From: Bradyrhizobium sp. AUGA SZCCT0283
GTDB taxonomy: Bacteria; Pseudomonadota; Alphaproteobacteria; Rhizobiales; Xanthobacteraceae
Reading direction: 5' to 3'
Length of the DNA: 64,000 nucleotides
NCBI RefSeq assembly: GCF_018130385.1
Contig: NZ_JAFCLU010000004.1
Location: forward strand, 292,064 to 356,063
The position numbers and the translations under genes are program-made. Under the pieces are notes generated by a model. It had not been told where the DNA came from and did no database searches. It worked only from the letters and a program-made list of their open reading frames with translations. This document shows positions 35,079 through 43,877 of this stretch, piece after piece; position 1 is the stretch's first letter, and the number at the start of each line of letters is the position of its first letter.

Positions 35079-36155
35079 CTATCCCACATTGCAGGCGCGT
35101 TGAATCTGAGAGGCGGCCTGGTCTCGCGACAGCGTCGCCATGCGCTGCAGCCGCGCCCAGGCCGCGGCATTGTTGCGCAAAATGTAGTCCCGGTTAGCAG
35201 GATAACGGGCAGCTCGCCAACTGCTGATCACGACCGTCATGGCCATACGCGTGGCGATCAGGTCGAACAGCACGCTGAATTCGGCCGGCTCCAGCGGCAG
35301 CACCGCATGGTAGGCCGCGATCATTTCGCAGGCCGGAGCAAGCGGATCGTCGTTGTCGGCAACCTGATACGCCGCTGCGATCGCAAGGTCGTTGACCCGC
35401 GCCGTGCAGGTGAGGTCGCCGAAATCGATGATCCCGGCAACGACGGCATGGGTTTCGGGGTCGACGACAACGTTGTGCGGGTTGAGGTCGTTATGGACGG
35501 GCTGGTTCGGCAACTGTGGAAGGATGGGCCGCGCGCGGGTTTCGAAACCGCCGAGCACGTCCTCGACCAGACCGCGCCGTTCAGCCGGGACGGCGTCGAT
35601 CAGCGGGCGCAGTTCGGCGGCGTGCTGAAGGTCCCACAGCAATTTGTGATTTGCCCCGCCATGCCTGAAATCGCCAAGACCCCGCGCGAGCCGTGCGGCG
35701 CAGCGGCCGAGATCACGCCGCAGCGCCGTCGACTCTGCGACCGCATGCATCGGGGTTCCCGCTAGATACGACAACAGGCGGACTACGCGGGTTGAGCCGT
35801 CACCGAACGTGACATCAAGCTCCGTCATGCCGTTCCGCGCCGGAAAGATGCGCGGGACCGGCAGGCCGGGGTCCGCAGCAGCGAGGTGGAGCAGGGCCTC
35901 CGTCTGCAGGTTGGTCACCGCGCGGTCTTCCGCGGGGTTGGCAATCTTCAGGACATATTCGCGGCCACTCAGCGAATGCAGCCGAAAGTTTTGATCGCGC
36001 TCACTGTCAAGCCGGTGCACGGCGGCGATCAGGCCGTAATGCTCGGCCGCCAGTCGTTGGGCCTGCGTTTCCGGAATGGCGGATGCGGCGCGCAGCGTGT
36101 CGATCGGGTGAGTGGCAACCGTCGCAGGAGACTGGTCCGGCACTAGAATATTCAT
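35079..36155 (-). CDS. APH-family small-molecule kinase, hydroxylysine kinase-like
   Basis: A 358-residue phosphotransferase of the aminoglycoside/choline kinase fold. The nucleotide lobe shows FRLHSLSGREYVLKIANPAED, the catalytic loop is NQPVHNDLNPHNVVVDP and the metal motif is AGIIDFGDLTCT. The layout resembles hydroxylysine kinase (HYKK/AGPHD1), which phosphorylates a hydroxyl group of an amino acid. It is sandwiched between a GhrA-like reductase (9 bases) and the class III PLP enzyme (4 bases). Together kinase and lyase would deaminate an amino-alcohol via its phosphate ester. Antibiotic modification is unlikely in this context. Confidence 0.82.
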   Translation of the reverse strand: MNILVPDQSPATVATHPIDTLRAASAIPETQAQRLAAEHYGLIAAVHRLDSERDQNFRLHSLSGREYVLKIANPAEDRAVTNLQTEALLHLAAADPGLPVPRIFPARNGMTELDVTFGDGSTRVVRLLSYLAGTPMHAVAESTALRRDLGRCAARLARGLGDFRHGGANHKLLWDLQHAAELRPLIDAVPAERRGLVEDVLGGFETRARPILPQLPNQPVHNDLNPHNVVVDPETHAVVAGIIDFGDLTCTARVNDLAIAAAYQVADNDDPLAPACEMIAAYHAVLPLEPAEFSVLFDLIATRMAMTVVISSWRAARYPANRDYILRNNAAAWARLQRMATLSRDQAASQIQRACNVG

Positions 36156-36164
36156 GGGTGTCGC

Positions 36165-37100
36165 TCAGTAGCCGCGTTCGCGGTCGATGGAGTGCGGTGG
36201 GCGCCGGCCGGCTCGTATCGCTTCCGCCGTCGCGCGAAACGTCGCCCCGATCGCTTCCACGCTCACTTCGCATGCATCGTGCGGCGTGACGACAATGCGG
36301 GGATGTCGCCAGAACGGATGCCGCGGTGCCAATGGTTCGGCCGCGAACACATCAAGCGCAGCGCCGGCCAACTGGCCGTCTTCCAGCGCAGCGAGCAGAT
36401 CGGCTTCGACCAGATGCTCGCCGCGGCCGACCTGGATCAGGTAGCCACCACGATACATTCGGGCGAATGTCTTGCGGTTGAGGATGCCCTTGGTCTCCGG
36501 CGTCAGTGGCAGCAGGTTCACGAGAACCTCGGTCTGGCCGAGCATGGCATCGAGGCCTGCGGCGCCATGAAAGCCACGCACGCCTTGCGGCGCAGGCTTT
36601 GCGGTCCGGCTCCACGCCATGACCGGAAAACCAAGCAAAGCAAGATCGGCGGCGACCCGGCGGCCGATCTCGCCAAAGCCGAGAATGCCGACCGGCACGT
36701 CCTGCGCCCGGCGCAGGCCGAGACGCTGCCAGCGTTGCTCGCGCTGCTGCGCTTGATAGGTCGCAAAGCGCCGCTGATGCCCGATCACGTGCCAGGCAAC
36801 GAAACCCGACATCATCTGCGCCTGCGCCGGGTCGACGACGCGGATCACGTCGACATCGGGGCGCAGGCTGGGACACGCCAAGATGTTGTCGACGCCGGCG
36901 CCGATCGAGCAGACCGCCTGCAGATTGGGATAGCGTTCGAATGCGTCATCCGGTGGATGCCAGGCCACCGCCAGCCGGACGTCCGTTGCCGGCCCCTCGT
37001 GCGGATGGCTGATGATTTCGATACGGTCGGCGGCGCGGATGAATTGCGGGCCGAGATAGCCGCGAAGATCGAGGCTCTTGCTAACCAGGACGCAGCGCAT
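36165..37100 (-). CDS. GhrA-like 2-hydroxyacid dehydrogenase
   Basis: A 311-residue D-2-hydroxyacid dehydrogenase similar to glyoxylate/hydroxypyruvate reductase A. The Rossmann site is VGILGFGEIGRRVAADLALL; the arginine is in GYLIQVGRGEHLVE, the glutamate in LDVFAAEPLAPRHPFW, and the histidine in VTPHDACEVS. In a catabolic operon it may reduce the aldehyde-acid or 2-oxo acid formed by the lyase, rather than serve glyoxylate metabolism. It follows the ABC ATPase by 15 bases. Confidence 0.87.
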   Translation of the reverse strand: MRCVLVSKSLDLRGYLGPQFIRAADRIEIISHPHEGPATDVRLAVAWHPPDDAFERYPNLQAVCSIGAGVDNILACPSLRPDVDVIRVVDPAQAQMMSGFVAWHVIGHQRRFATYQAQQREQRWQRLGLRRAQDVPVGILGFGEIGRRVAADLALLGFPVMAWSRTAKPAPQGVRGFHGAAGLDAMLGQTEVLVNLLPLTPETKGILNRKTFARMYRGGYLIQVGRGEHLVEADLLAALEDGQLAGAALDVFAAEPLAPRHPFWRHPRIVVTPHDACEVSVEAIGATFRATAEAIRAGRRPPHSIDRERGY

Positions 37101-37115
37101 CGTTCGTGGTCCCGT

Positions 37116-38723
37116 TCATGCCGCCTTGGACGATGACGTCTGGCCGGGCACCGCGGAAAGCAGCTCGCGCGTGTAGGCGTGCTCGGGGGCAGCGAACAGC
37201 AGCGATGCGGATTTGAGTTCGACGATCGCGCCGTGCTGCATCACCGCGATGCGGTCGCAAATCTGCGCGGCCACGCGCAAATCGTGGGTGATGAACAGCA
37301 TCGAGAGGCCGAGCCGGGCCTTGAGGTCTTCCAACAGGTCCAGCACTTGCGCCTGCACCGACACGTCGAGCGCGGATACCGCTTCGTCGGCGACCAGGAT
37401 TTCCGGGTCGAGCGCCAGTGCGCGGGCAATTCCGATGCGCTGCCGTTGCCCGCCGGAGAATTCATGCGGAAAGCGTTCCATCGCGCTCGCATTGAGGCCG
37501 ACAAGGCTGAGCAGTTCACCGGCACGCTTGCGTGCGGCCGCCGGATCGACGCCATGCGCGATCGGTCCATCGGTAATGATGTTGCCGACCTTTCGGCGCG
37601 GGTTGAGCGAGGCGAACGGATCCTGGAACACCATCTGGATGCGGCGGCGCTGCTCGCGCAGCGCCTTTCCCTTGATCCGGGTGAGATCGACGTCGCCGAT
37701 GCGGACGGTGCCGGCGTCGGGTTCGATCAGGCGCATCACGAGCCGGGCCACCGAGGACTTTCCGGAACCGGATTCGCCGACCAGACCGAGCGTCTCGCCG
37801 CGAAAAATGTCGAAGCTGACTTCCCTGGCCGCCTGCACGCGTCGTTCGGCGCGGAACCAGCCGCCGCCGCTGACATAGGTCTTGCCGAGGCCGATCACTT
37901 CCACCGCCTTGCCGCGGTCGAGCAGGGAAGTCCGCGGCGGTGGCTGCAGGGTGGGAACGGCGGCAAGCAATGCGCGGGTATAGGAATGCTGGGCGCGCAG
38001 CAGCACGTCGTCAGCGGTGCCCTGTTCGACCACCTTGCCGTGCTGAAGCACGACGACGCGATCGGCAATCTCGGCGACGACGCCGAAATCATGGGTGATG
38101 AACATGACGGCCATGTTGCGGCGGCGCTGCAGGTCGCGGATCAATTTGAGGATTTGCGCCTGCGTCGTGACATCGAGTGCGGTGGTCGGTTCGTCGGCCA
38201 CCAGCACGGTGGGCTCCAGCGCCAGCGCCATGGCGATCATCGCGCGCTGGCGCTGGCCGCCGGATAATTGATGGGGGTAGGCGCGAACGATCCGCTCCGG
38301 GTCGGGCAGCCCGACCTCGCGGATCAGGGCGAGGGCCGTTTGCCGGCGCTCCTTCGGCGACAACAGATCATGCGCCTCGAACATTTCGGCGATCTGGTCG
38401 CCGATCCGCATCAACGGATTGAGCGCCGTCATCGGCTCCTGGAACACCATGGCGATGCCGCGGCCGCGCAGCGCCAGCCATTCCGCTGGGCTGAGCGACA
38501 AGAGGTTCTTGCCGTCGAAGAGAATCTCGCCGGACTCCGACTTCACCGTTTCCGGCAGCAGGCCCATCAGCGCGTGGGCGCACATCGATTTGCCGGAACC
38601 GGATTCGCCGACCACGCAGAGGATTTTTCCAGCTGATAGTTCGAACGAAACACCGTCCACCGCGTAAGCGCGGTCGCCGCCGGTCGGTAGCGCCAGCTTC
38701 AGGTTCTTGATGACGACGGTCAT
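37116..38723 (-). CDS. Fused dipeptide/oligopeptide-type ABC transporter ATPase (DppD-DppF)
   Basis: A 535-residue protein with two complete ATP-binding cassettes. The first has Walker A GESGSGKS at 39-46, signature [19 protein letters not shown] and Walker [14 protein letters not shown]; the second (from about residue 275) has [39 protein letters not shown] and [13 protein letters not shown]. It powers import of peptides or similar amino compounds with the permeases encoded just upstream. Fusion of DppD and DppF is common in rhizobia. Confidence 0.93.
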   Translation of the reverse strand: MTVVIKNLKLALPTGGDRAYAVDGVSFELSAGKILCVVGESGSGKSMCAHALMGLLPETVKSESGEILFDGKNLLSLSPAEWLALRGRGIAMVFQEPMTALNPLMRIGDQIAEMFEAHDLLSPKERRQTALALIREVGLPDPERIVRAYPHQLSGGQRQRAMIAMALALEPTVLVADEPTTALDVTTQAQILKLIRDLQRRRNMAVMFITHDFGVVAEIADRVVVLQHGKVVEQGTADDVLLRAQHSYTRALLAAVPTLQPPPRTSLLDRGKAVEVIGLGKTYVSGGGWFRAERRVQAAREVSFDIFRGETLGLVGESGSGKSSVARLVMRLIEPDAGTVRIGDVDLTRIKGKALREQRRRIQMVFQDPFASLNPRRKVGNIITDGPIAHGVDPAAARKRAGELLSLVGLNASAMERFPHEFSGGQRQRIGIARALALDPEILVADEAVSALDVSVQAQVLDLLEDLKARLGLSMLFITHDLRVAAQICDRIAVMQHGAIVELKSASLLFAAPEHAYTRELLSAVPGQTSSSKAA

Positions 38724-38725
38724 GC

Positions 38726-39565
38726 TCAGCGTCCCCCTTTGGCGAGGCGGGGATTGAGCGCGTCGTTGAGGCCTTCACCGATCAGGTTCAGCGCCAGCAC
38801 CGAGACCAGAATGGCGATGCCGGGGAATACCGTGATCCACCAGGCCTGACGGATCACGGTGCGGCCGGCGCCGACCATGTAGCCCCACGACATCAGGTTG
38901 GGATCGCCGAGCCCAAGGAAGGAGAGCGATGATTCCAGCAGGATCGCGGTCGCGACCATCAGCGAGGCCAGCACGATGACGGGCGACAGTGCGTTCGGCA
39001 GGATCTCGCGCCAGATGATCCACCAATGGGTCTGGCCGGTCACGACGGCCGCCTGGACATATTCGCGCGTGCGCAGCGACAGCACTTCGCCGCGCACCAA
39101 CCGCGCCACCGGGGGCCAGCTCACGATGGCAATGGCTGAAACGATCGAGACGATGGAGGGCTGCATGATCGCGACGAGCACGATCGCCAGCGCAAAACTC
39201 GGGACGGTCTGAAAGAACTCGGTGAAGCGCATCAAGGCATCGTCGATCTTGCCGCCGAAATATCCGGCCGCCGCGCCGAGCGGAATCCCGACGGCCAGCG
39301 ACGCCAGCGTCGAGATCAGGCCGACCAGCAGGGAAACCCGTGCGCCGTAGATGATGCCTGCCATCACGTCGCGGCCGAGCGCATCGGTGCCGAGCGGCAG
39401 GTTGGCCATCGTAAACGGCGGCAGGAACGGCCGCTGCACCATGCGCCAGGGCGAGGTCGGAAACAGCAGCGGACCAACCAGCGCAACCGCGATCGCAATC
39501 GTCAGGATCGCGACGCCGATCATGCCGCCGGGATTGCGCAACAGCATTCGCCAGACCTGTCTCAT
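38726..39565 (-). CDS. ABC transporter permease, DppC type
   Basis: A 279-residue inner-membrane permease with about six hydrophobic segments and the DppC-type N-terminal domain (PFTMANLPLGTDALGRDVMAG). The EAA loop is near VTGQTHWWIIWREILPNALS. It overlaps dppB by 4 bases and is 2 bases from the ATPase gene, so all three are translationally coupled. Confidence 0.92.
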   Translation of the reverse strand: MRQVWRMLLRNPGGMIGVAILTIAIAVALVGPLLFPTSPWRMVQRPFLPPFTMANLPLGTDALGRDVMAGIIYGARVSLLVGLISTLASLAVGIPLGAAAGYFGGKIDDALMRFTEFFQTVPSFALAIVLVAIMQPSIVSIVSAIAIVSWPPVARLVRGEVLSLRTREYVQAAVVTGQTHWWIIWREILPNALSPVIVLASLMVATAILLESSLSFLGLGDPNLMSWGYMVGAGRTVIRQAWWITVFPGIAILVSVLALNLIGEGLNDALNPRLAKGGR

Positions 39566-40533
39566 GAGGCGAACTCGATGCGGGGATCGACGGAGCGGTA
39601 GACGAGATCCGTGATCAGGTTGAAGGCCAGCACCATGGCCGAGCAGACGACGAAGACGCCGAGCAGCAGATTATAGTCGCGCTGCAGCAGGGCCTCGTAC
39701 ATCAGGCGGCCGATGCCCGGCCACGCGAACACGGTCTCGGTCAGAACCGCGCCCCCGACCAGCGTGCCTGCCTGCAGGCCCGCGAGCGTCACCACCGGCA
39801 ACAGCCCGTTGCGCAGCACGTGGCGGCGCTGGATCACGGTATCGGACAGGCCCTTGGCGCGCGCGGTCTTGACGAAATCGAGCCTGTTGACCTCGAGCAT
39901 CGAGGCGCGCGTCATGCGGGCATAGGTGGCCATGAAGAACAGGCCGATGGTCGTCGCCGGCAGGATGAGGTGGGCGGCGACGTCGAGCGCGTGCGTCAGC
40001 CCGGTATAGTTTGCGCCCACCGTCTCGTAGCCGAAGCTCGGCAGCCAATCCATCGTGACCGAAAACAGCAGGATCGCCATCAGCGCGACCCAGAACAGCG
40101 GCGTGGCGTAGAAGACCAGCGCCAGCACTGTGATCGCGGTGTCGGCCCAGGTGCCAGCAAAGCGCGCCGCCAGCGCGCCGAACAGGATGCCGAAGGCCAG
40201 CGAGATCGCAAACGCGGTCCCGGTCAGCAACAGCGTCGCTGGCAGGCGCTGCAGGATCAGCGTCGCGACCGGCATCTGCTGGCGAAACGAGAATCCGAGA
40301 TCGAGGCTGAGAATGCCTTTGACATAGAGAAACAGTTGCACCGGCAGCGGCTGGTCGAGACCGAATTTCTCGCGCAGTTGAGCCAGGAAAACCTGATCGC
40401 CTGCGCCCGCTTCGCCCGCCATCACCAGCGCCGGGTCGCCCGGCGCTATCCGGATCAGGAAGAAGTTGAGAACGACGAGCGCGAGAAGGACGACGATGGC
40501 CTTCGCGATCCGCTGGGCGATGAAGGAAATCAT
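39562..40533 (-). CDS. ABC transporter permease, DppB type
   Basis: A 323-residue inner-membrane permease. The N terminus MISFIAQRIAKAIVVLLALV and the following FFLIRIAPGDPALVMAGE are typical of the DppB subfamily; the EAA region is FVKTARAKGLSDTVIQRRHV. It forms a heterodimer with the DppC-type permease. It is separated from the binding-protein gene by 72 bases that contain a strong hairpin. Confidence 0.92.
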   Translation of the reverse strand: MISFIAQRIAKAIVVLLALVVLNFFLIRIAPGDPALVMAGEAGAGDQVFLAQLREKFGLDQPLPVQLFLYVKGILSLDLGFSFRQQMPVATLILQRLPATLLLTGTAFAISLAFGILFGALAARFAGTWADTAITVLALVFYATPLFWVALMAILLFSVTMDWLPSFGYETVGANYTGLTHALDVAAHLILPATTIGLFFMATYARMTRASMLEVNRLDFVKTARAKGLSDTVIQRRHVLRNGLLPVVTLAGLQAGTLVGGAVLTETVFAWPGIGRLMYEALLQRDYNLLLGVFVVCSAMVLAFNLITDLVYRSVDPRIEFAS

Positions 40534-40564
40534 ATTCTTTCGATTGCGTTGGAGGCGCGATATC

Positions 40565-40593
40565 GGGGCGTCAGACCTGCGGTCTGACGCCCC
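40565..40593 (-). other. Hairpin between binding-protein and dppB genes
   Basis: GGGGCGTCAGACC and GGTCTGACGCCCC form a perfect 13-bp stem with a 3-base loop. There is no T run, so it is more likely an mRNA-stabilising or partial-attenuation hairpin that raises binding-protein output over the permeases. Confidence 0.65.
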
Positions 40594-40605
40594 GCGGGTC
40601 GATGA

Positions 40606-42159
40606 TTACTTCTCGATCCAGGCGTCGCGGAAACCGTCGTTCACGCCGATGCCTGTTGTGACCAGGTTCTTGACGCTGCAGCGGGTGATGGTCGGGAATT
40701 GCAGCTCGAGCATCCAGGCGACCGGCACGTCCTCGACGAGAATCTTCTGCGCCTTGGCGTAAATCTCCTCGCGCGCCGCATCGGGGAAGGCGACCGCGCC
40801 ATCGGCGAACAGCTTGTCGACATCAGGGTTCGAATAGCCTTCGACATTGTTGAACGGCGAGCCCTTGGCGATCTGGCTGGAGATGTAGTTGCGGCCGACG
40901 CCGAGCGCGGGATCGCCGTACTGATAGAGATAGGTGAAGGCGATGTCGTAGTCCCACTCGCTGACTTTTTGATTCCAGCCGGGGACGTCGGTCGCGACCA
41001 TCTCGACATTGATCCCGACGTCCTGCAGGTTCTGGCGAACCATTTCGGCCCAGCGCTGCCACGTTTCGCCGTAGGGCAAAGGCAGCATGCGAACCTTCTC
41101 GCCGGTGTAGCCGGCTTCCTTGAGCAGCGCCTTTGCCCTGGCCGGATCGTAGTCGTACTTTGGCACCGCGCTGGTGTAGTACTTGATTGCGGAGCCCGAC
41201 GGACCGGTCGCGACCTTGCCGAGGCCGTTCCAGACCACGTCCTTGGCCATGTTGCGGTCGATCGCAAACATCAGCGCCTGGCGGAATTTCTTGTTCGCAG
41301 TCGGCCCTGCGCGGTTGTTGAGCCAGAGCCAGGAATGCGGGCTGAAGAATTCCCAGCCGGCGCCGGTGACGCAGGTGTTCTTGAGCTTGCTCAGGCGCGG
41401 CACGTCGAAATTTTCCACCGAGCCGCCGGGCAACACGTCGACCTTGCCGGTTTCGTAGGCGACCGAACGCGCGGCGGCATCTGGAATGACGTGCCAGTAG
41501 ATCTCGTCGATGTTGGGCTTGCCCTTCACGTGGTAGTTCGGATTCTTGACCAGGCGGATGAACGAGCCCTTCTGCCATTCCCTGAACATGAAGGGCCCGG
41601 TGCCAACAGGCGTGTTGTTGGCCGGGTTGGTCTTGAAATCGGTGCCTTCATAGATGTGCTTCGGGATCATCGGCAGCGAGCCGACCTCGAAGATGCCGAT
41701 GAAGGGACCGAACGGCTGCTTCAGCGTGAAGACGACCGTCGATTCATCGGGTGCCTCGACCTTGTCGAGCTGCACCAGATTGCCGCGGGCGCGTGCGTGG
41801 GTCTGCTTGAGGAATTCGATCGAGAACAGGACGTCCGCTGAGGTGAACGGCTTGCCGTCGTGCCAGGTCGCGCCCTTCACGAGTTTGAACGTGTAGATCT
41901 TGCCGTCCTCGCTGACGGTCCAGCTCTCGGCGAGGCCGGGCAGAGGATCCAGTTTGGGGCTGTAGCGCAGCAGGCCTTCGTAGATGTTGCCAGCCACCAT
42001 CTGCGTCGGGCCGTTCTGGACCAGACCCACCATCAGGCTCGGCGGCTCCGGCTGAATCACGGCATTGACAACGCCGCCTGCCTTCGGCCCCTCGGCGACT
42101 GCCGCGGTGCTCAGCATGCAAAGCACGGCAAAGCTCATTAATATCTTACGCTTGGACAT
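40606..42159 (-). CDS. ABC transporter substrate-binding protein, family 5 (peptide type)
   Basis: A 517-residue periplasmic binding protein. A signal peptide covers about residues 1-22 (SFAVLCMLSTAAVAEGPKAG). The family-5 pattern follows: LLRYSPKLDPLPGLAESWTV, then YTFKLVKGATWHDGKPFTSA. Family 5 binds di- and oligopeptides, nickel, or other small amino compounds; with a deacetylase-family enzyme and an amino-alcohol kinase nearby, an acylated amine is a possible ligand. The start at 42159 gives the signal peptide. Confidence 0.92.
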   Translation of the reverse strand: MSKRKILMSFAVLCMLSTAAVAEGPKAGGVVNAVIQPEPPSLMVGLVQNGPTQMVAGNIYEGLLRYSPKLDPLPGLAESWTVSEDGKIYTFKLVKGATWHDGKPFTSADVLFSIEFLKQTHARARGNLVQLDKVEAPDESTVVFTLKQPFGPFIGIFEVGSLPMIPKHIYEGTDFKTNPANNTPVGTGPFMFREWQKGSFIRLVKNPNYHVKGKPNIDEIYWHVIPDAAARSVAYETGKVDVLPGGSVENFDVPRLSKLKNTCVTGAGWEFFSPHSWLWLNNRAGPTANKKFRQALMFAIDRNMAKDVVWNGLGKVATGPSGSAIKYYTSAVPKYDYDPARAKALLKEAGYTGEKVRMLPLPYGETWQRWAEMVRQNLQDVGINVEMVATDVPGWNQKVSEWDYDIAFTYLYQYGDPALGVGRNYISSQIAKGSPFNNVEGYSNPDVDKLFADGAVAFPDAAREEIYAKAQKILVEDVPVAWMLELQFPTITRCSVKNLVTTGIGVNDGFRDAWIEK

Positions 42160-42217
42160 TACTTACCTCGTTCAAAAAAGGCCGGCCGGCGCGCTACCGG
42201 GTCGAGCGTTGCGTTTG

Positions 42218-43009
42218 TCAGTTGGCAAAATCGGGATCGGTGCGTTCAAGCATCCGCTTGAAGGCGGCCCATTCGCTGTCGGGCACGCCGTTGGTTTCGA
42301 TCGCGTCGTAGAAGCTGGCGTATTGACCGGCCGTCTTGCGGGCCACACCCGCGGATAGCTCGATGATCTCGGCGCCGGACGACTGCACGGCGAGCTGGGC
42401 GCGGCAGGAGCGCTCCAGATTGTGCATCAGCTTGAAGGCCTCGGCGACGGATCGTCCGCAGGTCAGCATGCCGTGATTGCGCAGCACCATCACGAACTTG
42501 TCGCCGAGATCGGCGACCAGGCGCGAACGTTCATCGAGGTCGAGCGCGATGCCTTCGTAGTCGTGATAGGCGAGGCAGTCGGTAAACTGCAGCGACCATT
42601 GATTGAGCGGCAACAGGCCTCGCTTCTGGCAGGCAATTGCGACGCCGGCCACGGTGTGCGTGTGCAGGACGCAGATCGCGTCATGCCGTGCGGCGTGGAT
42701 CGCACTGTGAATCGTGAAACCGGCCGGGTTGATGCCGAGATCCATGGGGTCGTCGATGACGTTCCCGTCGAGGTCGACCGTCACCAGGTTGGACGCCGTG
42801 ACCTCCTCGAAGCGCAAGCCGTAGGGGTTGATGAGGAAGCGGTCCTGCCGGCCCGGAAGCCGGGCGGAGATGTGGGTGTAGATGCTATCGTCGAGACCAA
42901 GCCGGTGAATCAGCCGGTAAGCGGCCGCGAGGTCGATCCGAATCTGCCGCGTCTGGTCTTCCACCGCTGCCGGCCATACCTTCGCGGTGTTGTGGGCTGC
43001 GCTTGTCAT
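42218..43009 (-). CDS. Class II aldolase/adducin-family protein
   Basis: A 263-residue class II aldolase-fold protein. The metal-binding histidines are seen in ICVLHTHTVAGVAIACQ and MVLRNHGMLTCG, and an N-terminal helix and IYTHISARLPG are typical. Family members split phosphorylated sugars or decarboxylate 2-oxo or hydroxy acids. It is the first gene of the minus-strand operon, 58 bases before the binding-protein gene, and diverges from gntR. Confidence 0.86.
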   Translation of the reverse strand: MTSAAHNTAKVWPAAVEDQTRQIRIDLAAAYRLIHRLGLDDSIYTHISARLPGRQDRFLINPYGLRFEEVTASNLVTVDLDGNVIDDPMDLGINPAGFTIHSAIHAARHDAICVLHTHTVAGVAIACQKRGLLPLNQWSLQFTDCLAYHDYEGIALDLDERSRLVADLGDKFVMVLRNHGMLTCGRSVAEAFKLMHNLERSCRAQLAVQSSGAEIIELSAGVARKTAGQYASFYDAIETNGVPDSEWAAFKRMLERTDPDFAN

Positions 43010-43067
43010 TTCCGCCTTAATCCATTTTCAACTTTTTCAGCTTGCGTGCAGCGCAGCATTTGGGCAA

Positions 43068-43096
43068 GATTAAAGTGTCGACAATCGACGATTAAA
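43068..43096. promoter_or_regulatory. Candidate operator in the divergent promoter region
   Basis: A palindrome GTCGA-CAA-TCGAC at 43077-43089 is flanked by two direct copies of GATTAAA (43068-43074 and 43090-43096), spaced 22 bases. It lies between the divergent aldolase operon and the GntR gene. This is a likely site for the adjacent FCD regulator; it does not resemble the oxalate operator. Confidence 0.55.
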
Positions 43097-43127
43097 AAAT
43101 AATCACCAGATGACGCGGGTTTAGCCG

Positions 43128-43877
43128 ATGCGCCCTATGTCTCTTCCTGTTGGATTACCGGCACTTGCCGACAGCGATCTGGTCGGCCAGATCGCGCGCA
43201 TTCTGATGCAGGCCATTGTTCAGGGACGGCTGCCTCCCGGGTCCAAAGTGGTGGAGGCAGGGGTGGCCCGCGAACTAGGCGTCAGCCGCGCGCCGGTGCG
43301 GGAGGCGGCGCGGCTGCTGGAGAAGCAGGGGCTGCTCGTCGCAAGCCCGCGGCGGGGCTTCTTCGTGCGCAAGCTCGAAATCAGGAACATCGACGAGATC
43401 TACGATCTGCGGCTTTGCATCGAACGGCACGCCGGTGTGCTGGCTGCGCGGAATCTCACGCCCCAGTCGCGCGAAGTGCTGCGGCGGCAAATCGATGTTC
43501 TGCACAAGACTGCCGATCTCGACGATCCGGCGCGGCAGGTGGAAGAGGACTATCGCTTTCACCGGCTGATCTTTGAAATCGCCGACAACAGGCGCCTGCT
43601 GCGGCTGTTCGATGATCTGGCGGCGGAACTGCGCATGGTGATCGGACTGATCGGGCGCCTATACGATGATCCGCATGAGATCGCTCGGACCCACGAGCCG
43701 CTGCTGGCGGCGATCGAAGCCGGGCATCCCGAACGCATCACCGCACATGTCGATTACCATATCGGTCACGCCTGGCGCGAAGTCGGCAAACTGGTGCGAG
43801 AGCTGACGCCGCCGGGCGGCAATTCCATTGCGTCCCCGAGCGGGATTCTCATTCCAACCAACGGAGTAACCGTGTGA
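43128..43877 (+). CDS. GntR/FCD-family regulator of the divergent operon
   Basis: A 249-residue FadR-type regulator with winged helix GVARELGVSRAPVREAARLLEKQGLLVASPR-like organisation (seen as VARELGVSRAPVREAARLL) and an FCD sensor domain with DYRFHRLIFEIADNRRLLRL and HVDYHIGHAW. The start is either 43128 or 43137; neither has a clear ribosome binding site. It overlaps the amidohydrolase gene by 4 bases (GTGA) and probably controls both directions. Confidence 0.88.
   Translation: MRPMSLPVGLPALADSDLVGQIARILMQAIVQGRLPPGSKVVEAGVARELGVSRAPVREAARLLEKQGLLVASPRRGFFVRKLEIRNIDEIYDLRLCIERHAGVLAARNLTPQSREVLRRQIDVLHKTADLDDPARQVEEDYRFHRLIFEIADNRRLLRLFDDLAAELRMVIGLIGRLYDDPHEIARTHEPLLAAIEAGHPERITAHVDYHIGHAWREVGKLVRELTPPGGNSIASPSGILIPTNGVTV

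Noticed and set aside
35079..36155. Aminoglycoside resistance gene
   Set aside because: The fold is shared, but the gene is embedded in a catabolic operon beside a PLP enzyme, matching small-molecule kinases of the hydroxylysine kinase type.
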